In this document: positions 12,475-22,312 of the stretch, in pieces
Layout: every line of letters starts with the position of its first letter
How positions within the stretch are numbered: the first letter of the stretch is position 1
Origin: Acanthosoma haemorrhoidale
Taxonomy: Eukaryota > Arthropoda > Insecta > Hemiptera > Acanthosomatidae
Reading direction: 5' to 3'
Length of the DNA stretch: 64,000 bases
Assembly: GCA_930367205.1 (NCBI GenBank)
Contig: OV884014.1
Span: 78,719,104 to 78,783,103 of the forward strand
The notes under the pieces: generated by a model
Told to the model about the DNA's origin: nothing
Seen by the model: the letters and a program-made list of their open reading frames with translations, nothing else
Database searches by the model: none
Translations under genes and position numbers: made by a program

Positions 12475-13058
12475 TTGAGCTCAAATTTCATGTTTTTTGT
12501 AATTAGTAGTAACTATCCTAATTTAAAAGGAATTGAATATTTTTTTATACTTTTTGTCAGCACTCTATATAATTATAATTATTTGTTATAACCATTTTAT
12601 TTGAATATATTTCACAATTCCTAGTTTCTCAATTTATTAATAACTACAACATAAGCCTTGAGATCGGGCGATTCAATCGGGGTAAATTCCTATGTCAAAG
12701 ACATAAAACAATTTGAATTAAAGATCTCATGATGGACCTGCCAAATTAGTTAAGGTAAATTGATCAAATAAAGTAGAAAGAGAAATGGTGAAAATTGAGG
12801 TAGGTTTCAACATATATATCGTTTGTATTGTCTCAGGTACTATATATTTAGACTGTTTTGTCATAAAATAAAAAAAAATACCTGATATGTGAAAATATTT
12901 TAAAGTTTCTTTTTTTTTTTGTTTAGCGAAAGTAGTAAAAAAAGTATTTTATCTCATTTTACACTAGCAACACAGATTTATATCAATGTTTATATTGTAT
13001 TCAATAACGATAATATCTCAACGAAGAAGCCTGAATAAAAAAAACACGACAAAATAAG
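12475..13058. other. AT-rich intergenic, no gene seen
   Basis: AT-rich with homopolymer runs between repeat B and the mariner scrap. It may be the lost flank of that mariner. Nothing else is recognisable. Confidence 0.45.
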
Positions 13059-13160
13059 GCAGTGGTTTGGTTCAAAAGCTTCAATGCTGGGAATGCCAGT
13101 CTTCAAGACGCTCCTCCATCAGGTCACCCTTCACTTGTCAATGATGATGAATTACACTAG
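13059..13160 (+). pseudogene. Mariner transposase N-terminal fragment
   Basis: A short in-frame stretch reads VVWFKSFNAGNASLQDAP then PSGHPSLVNDDELH and a TAG. This matches the conserved mariner N-terminal region between the DNA-binding helix-turn-helix and the catalytic domain (W-F..F..G...L.D.PRSG.P...D). The R of the usual RSG is P here. The catalytic domain and terminal inverted repeats are absent, so this is a fossil. It is not part of the mariner at 58.8 kb, which retains only downstream parts. Confidence 0.6.
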
Positions 13161-13779
13161 AAGACAAGCCAACACAGTGACACGAAAATTAGAGGGTACA
13201 GTAGGGGCTTCAAATGCCTCTTTAGGTATATTAATTTAGTATAATTAAAGTTCCGATCTATCTGAAATGTATTGTTTGTTTAAATAAATAAACAAGCCTA
13301 TATAGGAAGGACATAAACAAAAAGTGAGACTGTTAGAGGCTGCGTTTGGGGAGCTATTTCGGTGAGTTATTTCCTACTGAAGGCATCTTCAAGATACGTG
13401 CGGGGAATGTTCGGTCTGCCCAATAGTGCGTTTCCACAGCGCCTTTTTAAATCATTTTCGAGTGTTATACCCATTTCCAAAAGGGCAGTTTTTTACTGTA
13501 ACAAGTTCTTCCGATTATCTTTAATATACAGTGTTTGTTCATGTCAAGTGGGATCCTACAGAGTTACAGTTTTTTTTAACTTTATCAAGTATCGTAGAAG
13601 TTTATTTTCATCGTAAGCCTGTTATTAATGCAGTATCAATGCTAAATGAATCCTTTCACTACTTTCACTTCACGAATTAACTGTAAAATACACGTCTGCA
13701 TGTCAAACTTGAGTTACGACTTACTAACATGATATCAACGACAGCATATGATATGAAACAAACTTGCAATAGGAATTTA

Positions 13780-15117
13780 CTTGATAATCAGTAGAGAAAT
13801 GTTTGATAACAATTAATTTAATGCTATCTGACCAGTTTAAGAATGTTTCAAAAAATAATACAGACTATTGAATAGCAAATGCAAACAAATGCTTAGTAAA
13901 GAGTAGACAATTACTCAATAAAATTAATGAATAGTAAATTTAATAACCAGTTGGTTACTAAAATGGTTAATAAACAGTGGACAGATATATAATAAACAGT
14001 AGACCGATACTTAATGGCTATTAGACAGATCCTTAGTAAGAAATATGCAAATACCTAATAAGATCAAAACTAATGCTTAATATTCAGTAGACCAAAGCTT
14101 ACTAATCAGTAGCCAGATGCTTAATAAGCAGTGGACTGGTACTTAATAAACAGTAGGCAAATACTTAAAGACCAATCTGCCAACTGGCCTGATAATCAGT
14201 AGACAGAGAATGAATAGTGGACAGGCACTTGATAATCAGTAAACTAATGCTTAATATTCAGTAGACTAAAGGTTACTAATCAGTAGCCGGACGCTTAAGC
14301 AGTGGTTCAGTGCTTAATATTAAGTGGACTGGTACTTAATAAACAGTAGGCAAATACTTAATGACCAGTTGACAGATAGTCAATAAGCAGGAGGCAAATA
14401 CTTAAAGACCAATCTGCCAACTGGCCTGATAATCAGTAGACAGAGAGTCAATGAATAGTGGACAGGCACTTGATAATCAGTAAACTAATGCTTAATATTC
14501 AGTAGACTAAAGGTTACTAATCAGTAGCCGGACGCTTAAGCAGTGGTTCAGTGCTTAATATTAAGTGGACTGGTACTTAATAAACAGTAGGCAAATACTT
14601 AAAGACCAGTTGGTAGATGCCTGATAATCAGTAGACAGATACTCAATGAATACTGGATAGGCACTTAATAATCAGTAAACTAATGCTTAATATTCAGTAG
14701 TCTAAAGCTTACTAGTCAGTAGCTAGATGCTTAATAAGGAGTGGACTGATACTTAATAAACAGTAGGCAAATACTTAATGACCAGTTGGCAGATAGTCAA
14801 TAAGCAGGAGCCAAATACTTCATGACCAGTAGACAGGCAGTCAATGAATAGTGGACAGGCACTTAATAATGAGTAACCTAATGCTTAATATTCAGTAGTA
14901 TAAAGCTTACTAGTCAGTAGCCAGGTGTTTAATTAGGAGTGGACTGATACTTAATAAACAGTAGGCAAATACTTAAAGACCAGTTGGCAGATGCCTGATA
15001 ATAAGTAGACAGATACTCAATGAATAGTGGATAGGCACTTAATAAGCAGTAGTCTAAAGCTTACTAATTAGCAGTCGGATGCTTAATAACCTCTGGAGAA
15101 ACTCCTAATAAACCGTG
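13780..15117 (+). repeat. Minisatellite with higher-order structure
   Basis: About 1.34 kb of degenerate ~20-25-bp units built around CAGTAGACAAATACTTAAT. The units form longer repeated blocks: the phrase CTTAAAGACCA recurs at 14164, 14401, 14598 and 14972, giving spacings of 237, 197 and 374 bp. The 237- and 197-bp blocks differ by one ~40-bp segment. The units are most degenerate at the left edge (13780-14050). No coding potential. Confidence 0.9.
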
Positions 15118-15746
15118 TTAAAATAATTTTCATAAAGGAAGAAAAATAAGTACCACGAGAATAATAGATTGCCATCATAAAAGTGCAAGCTAGTATTTAT
15201 AAACGTGGATAAGGTAAAGTGTCGCCAAACTGGAAACTTAGGTCTTAAAACCGTTTGAATGGTTCAACGACGTAGTGCTCTCGAGAAACATGCTTTATAG
15301 TCAAAATCTTTTGATTTCCCTTAGTGAGTGGCTTCGACCAAATATGACGGCTATCCAGCCAAGAGCGGACCGTCCCAGAAGAACGGCGGTGCTGAGAAGA
15401 TATCGACTGGTGATAACAAAGAGGTAGGAAGATCCTAAGAGATAGGAACTGACACAAAGACGAAGAACTTTCTCGCCCTAGAAAACGCAATCGGTTTCCC
15501 TTTCTCTCTGGCGGCCGGGGAAAAGTCCCACTTTCCAAGGTCGACTTTTACCCTCGCTGCGGCCGCTTCCTACCGGTTCTGGATAATCCACTTCTCGTCG
15601 GAGTCTCTTTGCTGGTTTAAGGGAATATCCACAGAAACAGGCAGAACATTCCCTTCTTATACCCTCTAATCAATGAGGGGGAAATACATCGTATTGTTCT
15701 TGTCAATAACCAAAGAAACTTTAACCTTGAAATTTCCACTCATAAC
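15118..15746. other. Intergenic, GC-richer patch, no gene recognised
   Basis: 15240-15640 is noticeably GC-richer and contains a minus-strand frame (15245-15538) rich in Ser/Arg with no known motif. It is close to a minisatellite and repeats, so a transposon origin is plausible but unproven. Confidence 0.4.
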
Positions 15747-16168
15747 GAAACCAAAACCGAAAAGCAATAAAGTCAATCGAGTACTATTCATTTCTATTGC
15801 CTGTATAATAGTATATAATGCTGGTTCAAGCACAAAGTCCCTGAATATGTCACTAGGCTTAGAAATAATCCAGCTGACTCGTCTAAGTAATGACAAAATT
15901 TCATTCAGAGGGTTTGGGTTCCCAATATACAATAAAACAAAGTAACTACTGACGTGTAGATAAAACTATTATTACGATTAAATAAAAAAATTATTTTAAT
16001 AAAATTGTAAATATGTTAATTATATTATAAATAGTTTTAATCAATTGTAAATAGTGTTATATAACTTATAAACATTTGCAACAATTTTGTAAATAAGGTT
16101 TGTGTTGGGCTTTCTTTTTTTTTTTATTATATTTTTATTGATATTAGAGTATTTTATAACAATGTAAT
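15747..16168 (+). repeat. Dispersed repeat A, copy 1
   Basis: About 420 bp shared with 17169-17582, starting GAAACCAAAACCGAAAAGC and ending at ATTTTATAACAATGTAAT. The left part is open on both strands (plus 15673-15945, minus 15666-15932) while the right part is extremely AT-rich. In copy 2 small indels break those frames, so coding is not supported. Its right end abuts repeat B with no intervening base. Confidence 0.85.
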
Positions 16169-16938
16169 TATAGATTGAGCCTCTCTAAAGTATGCTGACC
16201 GGAAGACACAGTCTTTACAAAAGGAATGAAATAAAAACATACTTCTCATCCGATTTAGCAGTAAACAGCGTTTTGACGAACTGTTTATGTCTGCGTCTGG
16301 TTCTTAGGTGAGATGGTTAAAGGATAAAAGTAAGATGTACCCCGTTTACTCCAGGTCTAAGAACTAGTTAACCGACAAACTATTTGTCCTTATCGCCCAA
16401 ATCCTACTGAATATAAATATAAATTCAATATCATATTGCTTGAGGTTATTTTTGTTTTTGTCTGACCTTCACTGTGAATACTTGACCCTGGTACGATTAA
16501 ACAAATTCAATCAGCTGATTTCCAAAGAAGAACTCTGAAAGGTTGAGTTAAATCATGTGTGTACTGGGGTTGTTAATAAAGTCCTGGTGCATGAAACCTT
16601 ATGTATTGTTAACGCTACAGTAACATATTAAATTCTTATTTGACTCGTTCGTTTGTATATATATATTGTAACATTCATGATATTTGAGAATATCATGGCC
16701 AGGAACCCTCACATCTGGTAAGCATCTTCCCTTATGCTCCTAGGAGTGGGGATGAGATAGAAGAGCAGTCATAGCACAACCGTCGAGGAGAGCGGACTTA
16801 GCAAGCTCCCGAATTGGCGGTCACCAACAGGAAGAGAGGAGAAGAACCAACAGCAGAAAGTAACGTTGATTGGATTACAGGAAGATCATCGATTGGGTGA
16901 TATTAATATTGTTTTTATTATGGATCCATTAAAAGAAA
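16169..16938 (+). repeat. Dispersed repeat B, copy 2 (LTR-like)
   Basis: Second copy of 11714-12474, about 9 bp longer overall. A clear indel shows where CTGCG is followed by TCTGGTTCTTAGGTGAGATGG here but by TTATATATGG in copy 1. It sits directly after repeat A and ends near GGATCCATTAAAAGAAA. The match stops there in both copies, which marks a real boundary. Confidence 0.85.
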
Positions 16939-17168
16939 AAGGATATTGCGGGAGGAGACGAGTCCCCTCTAATGGTGAACGAATACAAATATAGAAAACA
17001 GGACCTCCCCTGAAAAAGAAGCTATGAAAATGATTACTAGAAGTTAGAGTAATGTTTCCTATACTACCTTCCTGATAATGTGACTGAAAAGAGTTTGATT
17101 ATGCTTCCTGAGAAATAGTTTTTTCATTTAATAGAAAAGGTTTTTTTTTTTACGATTACTGACGTTCA
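16939..17168. other. Spacer inside the A-B-A composite
   Basis: 230 bp found once in the window, between repeat B copy 2 and repeat A copy 2. It may be the internal region of the composite. No reading frame of note. Confidence 0.5.
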
Positions 17169-17582
17169 GAAACCAAAACCGAAAAGCAATAAAGCCAATC
17201 GAGTACTATTCATTTCTATTGCCTGTATAAGAGTATATAATGCTGGTTCAAGCACAAAGTCCCTGAATATGTCTCTAGGCTTAGAAATAATCCAGCTGAC
17301 TCATCTAAGTAATGATAACATTTCATTCGGAGGGTTTGGGTTCCCAATATACAATAAACTACTGGCGTGTAGATAAAACTATTATTACGATTAACTGAAA
17401 AAATTATCTTAATTAAAATTGTAAATATGTTAATTATATTATAAATAGTTTTAATCAATTGTAAATACTGTTATATAACTTATAAACATTTGCAACAATT
17501 TTGTAAATAAGGTTTGTGTTGGGCTTTCTTTTTTTTTTATTATATTTTTATTGATATTAGAGTATTTTATAACAATGTAATA
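17169..17582 (+). repeat. Dispersed repeat A, copy 2
   Basis: Same orientation as 15747-16168, offset 1,422 bp at its start. Differences are point changes and small indels, for example AATAAAACAAAGTAACTACTG in copy 1 is AATAAACTACTG here. After the shared end AATGTAAT this copy continues with AACAAGTTG instead of repeat B. Confidence 0.85.
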
Positions 17583-18221
17583 ACAAGTTGAATTGTAAGT
17601 AAAGTTTTCTTATTTTTCTTCTTTTATTCAGAAGTTTTATTAGTACTAGAAACTCACATAAGGAAGGCACTGTGGAACAATATTAAAATGAAACCAAATT
17701 CCAAGTTAAGGGTGAACTGGAGTTAACATAAAAAAAAACAATGGGTGTTATAGGTTGTTTTGCACCCTTATGTGCGGAAGAAAGTAAGAATGTCCAATAG
17801 CTAGTCTTTCTCAAGGAATGTAAATAAATAAAGAAGCAATGGATTCTAACCCATAAGGTTCATATCATGATCAGATATCAAGATAGATTGCTCAGGAGGT
17901 AGAGTAAACGTGAAATAATCATAAAATGTTTAACACGTAAGATAGAAATCATTCTTGCTCACTTTTAAATTTAATTTATGTAGATTTTTGTTTTAATATT
18001 TCCTACCAATGACAAATATTGGTAATGTTTTAAGTTGTTTCATGACGGTATAACTGGCACCCTCGTTACATTTAAACAATGCAAGTAAATTATTTTGTAT
18101 GTATACTGTGGTATGTACATGTTTGAATAATGACAATAAACAATAATATAGCAAGATTAGGTATCCAAGCGTGTACGAGCGAAATTTTCAGTTCGAAATG
18201 GATTTTCCGTCAAAAATGCTT
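17583..18221. other. AT-rich intergenic, no gene seen
   Basis: AT-rich unique sequence between repeat A and the Jockey copy. No domain, RNA gene or repeat recognised. Confidence 0.5.
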
Positions 18222-18234
18222 TTAATAAAAGACC

Positions 18235-18652
18235 GGTCATTGCACTGCTCCACTCATCCCTATAACCTCCTCGGAGACTGAAACGGCAGTGACCTCGTGA
18301 CCTACTATAAATGCGCAACAGTGGGAGTCCTGGCAATGGCCAGTTTCTCCAATCATGTCCTGAGCGTATGTGGCTCTCGCGCTCTTCGTCAGCCTCCACT
18401 GGCTCGTATCCGGTGACGTGACTGGTGGGGGAGCGTGGGGGACTTCCCAAGACTCCGCTTCCTCTTTCGCTTGCGAGGGAGGCAACAACCGTGTGGGCTT
18501 GGGGGGCCCCTGGGCTGTTTGTAAATATTGTATGAATGTGCGAGTGAATGATGAATTGTAGATATGGTATGAATGAAAACATTTACCTCAATTATTTATT
18601 GCCTATTAAGTAAAGGCAGATTGTCATTTCATCATAATAAAGTTGTTTGTTG
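18235..18652 (+). mobile_element. 5'-truncated Jockey LINE copy with 13-bp target duplication
   Basis: Begins within the LINE ORF2 C-terminal codons (TCATTGCACTGC, matching the minus strand near 48.9 kb) and ends TAATAAAGTTGTTTGTTG. It is flanked by the perfect 13-bp direct repeat TTAATAAAAGACC at 18222-18234 and 18653-18665. It is close to the copy at 10.5 kb through the whole 3' UTR, and AATAAA occurs just before the end. The tail is TTG-rich, not poly-A. Frames at 18157-18582 are UTR read-through. Confidence 0.9.
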
Positions 18653-18665
18653 TTAATAAAAGACC

Positions 18666-19508
18666 AGGAAATATTGACTAAATGAAATCAATTTAACTTT
18701 TTTACAAACCATCTTATTACTATAGCAAGTACTTACAGCAAGTAGTATAGCTGTGAGTCTGTTTGTAAAAAAACAGATTACTCAAAACAAATTTTGTGTT
18801 GCTTAGTCTACCAATTAACATGCAATTAATTAATTGCAATTTAACGACTCCATAAAGATTTTGTTGACTTCTTCTAACCATATTTCACAAAGGCAAAAAC
18901 GAATGATACGATTAATCATTACGTCAATATCTTTAATTTGATACCCTTCTCAGTATGATAGGACAATATTAATTTTTCAATTTTGTTTAAAATTCGTACT
19001 GCTGCTCGAAAACCTGTACGTAATTCAACTGACGAAGATATGGATGGTAATGCTTGTTACCCACTGATGGATTGTTCTTTAAGGGCGAGATAGAGGCTAT
19101 TTTCGCTCCAGTATGTAAACAAAAAATCAAAGACACAGTCATACAAAATCACAAAATATGAACATTTTTGCACCGCTCCTATTTGCACGTTGGACATCTG
19201 AAACTCCGTGGATACCCAGCTTACTCTAAATGGAAACACTCAATTAAAATTAACTCTTTAATCTGTGAGACGTAGAGCTTGCACTAGTTGAATATACAAG
19301 AACAGTCATAGAAGTACGGGCTACAACAGGAACAAAGTCAAACAACTATTTATGATGACATCAAAACTACCTTTAGAAAATCTTTTCCCGAATAGGAGAT
19401 ATCTTGTAATCATCATATTGTATATCTTATTTTTGAATACTTATCAACTATAGATAATCCCAGCATTCGCATGGAGTCGAGAACTATTTATCTACGTCGC
19501 TGGAGTGA
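18666..19508. other. AT-rich intergenic, no gene seen
   Basis: AT-rich with no recognisable domain, repeat or RNA gene. Confidence 0.5.
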
Positions 19509-19745
19509 AAGCTGTACGCCGCTGGAATACTTTTGGACGTGTCCCAAGCGTTAGACAGGGCCTGGCAACCGGATATGTTCTGTTTGAGCTCGCATTTAAA
19601 CATATATATCTATATATATATATACAGTTCAAAAACATATTTCATCTCTCGGTCCTATAACGGAGGGTGTTCCTCAAGGATCAACGCTGACACCCTACTG
19701 CTCTACATTATTAAAACCTCATCTGGTCCCAGGTTACAGTAAACA
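19509..19745 (+). pseudogene. Broken LINE reverse transcriptase fragment
   Basis: One frame reads KLYAAGILLDVSQALDRAWQ near 19509-19570. That is reverse transcriptase motif A of Jockey-like LINEs, with the catalytic Asp kept but the usual aromatic of QAFD replaced by Leu. A TA microsatellite (about 19601-19625) has expanded inside the copy. After it, a different frame reads TEGVPQGSTLTPYC near 19655-19700, which is motif B. Motif C (FADD) was not found. The copy is truncated at both ends and frameshifted. It differs from the 48.5-kb LINE in both motifs, so it probably belongs to another family. Confidence 0.6.
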
Positions 19746-22229
19746 CAGAAGTTATTATTAGGCTTTGGACTATTGCAGAAAAGATACAGAAGTAGTCAAT
19801 ACAATATTTATTCAAGGTCGATCGACACAACTACGAAGACATTTTTTGTGAAGGGTATCTTGTTAAATGCATGAGCAATTATTTGTTTGAGAGCAGAGTA
19901 GCCATTGAACCACTCTAAGCTAATTTTAGGAATTTAATATATTTATTTAAATGAAAAATTATTATTGTTGTATAGTCCCCACAATTATTTATGATTAACA
20001 TTCAGACAACATATCCTACCAGTATAACTTTTCTTTGGCTGATAATTATTAATATGTATTTTTTTTATATATTAGTCGTGCGTAATGATTTAGACAATTA
20101 GACATTGTCTCAAGTTTGTTTCTTGGCTAACATCATAAACTTTTTATCTTCTTAAAAATGATAAAATAGCCCACCACGTTTTTTATATAGGTCGGATATG
20201 GTCATCTAGGGGTGGGAGAGAGAGAGAATGAATTAGTAACGGTTTATTTACAAAATTTCTCGCCAATTTAGGTCGTGAACAACCTCTTTTACAATTAACC
20301 AGAAATTATTACATTGCCAATAGGGCTAAGTCATAAAATAGTTTTCTTTTTACAAATTAGGTCTTTTACAATAATTTACATTAAGTGCTACTAACAAAAT
20401 AACAAATAAGGGACATTGTTTCATTAAAATAATTAAACAATGCATTATTACACTTGTCTATAGGGCCAATCAGAATACAATATAATCGGATTTTTATACT
20501 TTTGATACCATTATATACATTATTGTTTCTACTAAATAAAATGTATTTTCCAAATTTGTTCATTGATATTTGAGTTTGATACTCTTTTTTCTAAAATTAT
20601 AAAATTCTTCTACCAGTTTGAAAAGTAACAGGCTTTTAATTATATTTTAAATCTGATTGGTTTCTTGAAGTTTAATGAGCTAGGATTCATTGAGAAATAT
20701 CATTCTTTTTATAACAAATGAGTTCTGAAATGTTTTAGTTCTGCATTTTGGTATTTGGAATAATATGTTTTTGTGAATCTGAAAAAATGTTTTATATATT
20801 TCATACAGATATGTCGGTGTTTTCATATTAATTATTTTATTCATCAAACTGACCACAGTAATGTTTTTTAAATCTTTGGTTTTTAAAATATTTAATCGCT
20901 TCAGTGTATCCTAAATCTATCATCTACCTTCATTATTACATTCATTACATTGATTATTACAGCATTTTGTACTTTTTTGGTTAATTCATAATTTAAATCA
21001 CACATTTAAAGAGAGAGATAGAGAGAGATTTTATCACATACATTTATATAAAATATAAGTACAGATTGAATTCATCATTCGTTTTTTTCTTACAAGCTTT
21101 AACAATAGATAATGCAATAAACACTTTAAATTTAGATGAAAAACAAACAAAAGTAAAAAAAAAAACTTAAAATGATAATATAAAATAGAATACTTTGTTT
21201 TATAAGCTTTATTTTCTCTAATGGTACAAATTATAGATAGAGTTAGCTTGTAATAAATATTTACAAAAGACAAGATATGATATTCACAAGAATATATGTT
21301 TTTCCCTTTTGTGGACATATCGGTTTCATGTATCCTTTTATTTAGTCTCCAATTTTGTAAATTAGAAGGTTTGCTGAATTTTTGAAAAATCAAAAATGCT
21401 AAATGTTTAATATATGTAACTATATTTGTCATTTGAAATTCTTCATTTGTAATGTTAGTGTAGTAGTCTATGTTACCTGGTATCTTTAAATAGCACTTTA
21501 GAAGATGATGAATTTGAATGAAGTGCTCATTGAGCGCCTGGTCTTCTAATCACCTTAATTTAGTGTTAATATTATAACCGGCTGAACACCCTTAATGTGA
21601 AGTATGTAATAATAATTTTATAAGTTGCATAACATGCATATCAGTTTATTGATTGCATTCAATCATTCGTAAGTAACATTTTGGAAACAACGATTTCTGA
21701 AAATAAAAACAAACCATAACGTACTAGTTATCAAACTAAAGAGTTAAAATTTAAAGCTCGGCTTAGAGATGATCACAACCGCTTTTTCAAAGTCCTGGAG
21801 AACCTGCACATGCGCTTGCAATCCAATGGGAGTAAGTGGAATGGCCAAAGAGCTACGAAGGACAGTAAAGGAAGTGAGGGAAGCAGGACTCACTTGGCAA
21901 CACTGTAATGAGAGATGGTGGGACAGATAGGGTTCATCGTTCATCATTGAAAAGGATCCGGTGTAATCCGAGGAATGTTCACTTCCGCTTTCTACCTCTG
22001 TGCCTGTTCTCTTGGCACATCTTGGGAAACTGAACGGGGGGGGGGGTCTAACGAGGGGAACATTCACGCTCATCGAGACAAGAGACAAGCGGTATAAAAA
22101 AAAAAAAGATGGCCGATAATAGCATAAAAACAAACGACTGTAGAAAGTCGTAGACAAATGGTAGCCAATTTGGCCTCAGACCAGAGCTGCAGTGAAAGCA
22201 CTCATTTCTAAATATGCATTTTTCGATTC
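19746..22229. other. AT-rich intergenic, no gene recognised
   Basis: Long AT-rich stretch with GA-rich microsatellite patches (about 20216-20227 and 21011-21030). A 137-codon frame on the minus strand at 21744-22157 lies in a GC-richer patch. It has a hydrophobic start and a Ser-rich middle but no recognised domain, and is not called. Confidence 0.4.
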
Positions 22230-22312
22230 CGGCACGTTAGCTCCGATGGTTGGATGTTCATGTTTTGGCCGTCTGTTGGGCCGGGTTCAACTCTCGGACG
22301 GTTCTAGCTGAA
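22230..22312 (+). other. tRNA-like patch, possible SINE head
   Basis: 22237-22253 (TTAGCTCCGATGGTTGG) resembles a pol III A box. 22281-22297 can fold as a T arm, CCGGG-TTCAACT-CTCGG, which contains a B-box-like GGTTCAACTCT. Spacing between the boxes suits a tRNA. No acceptor stem pairs properly, so this is not a functional tRNA. It could be the head of a tRNA-derived SINE or chance similarity. Confidence 0.25.

Noticed and set aside
15666..15945. Opposed ~90-codon frames on both strands in repeat A
   Set aside because: The second copy of repeat A has indels that break both frames, so neither is conserved as coding.
21034..21432. 132-codon minus-strand frame rich in Lys/Phe/Ile
   Set aside because: Low-complexity composition typical of AT-rich chance frames, with no motif.
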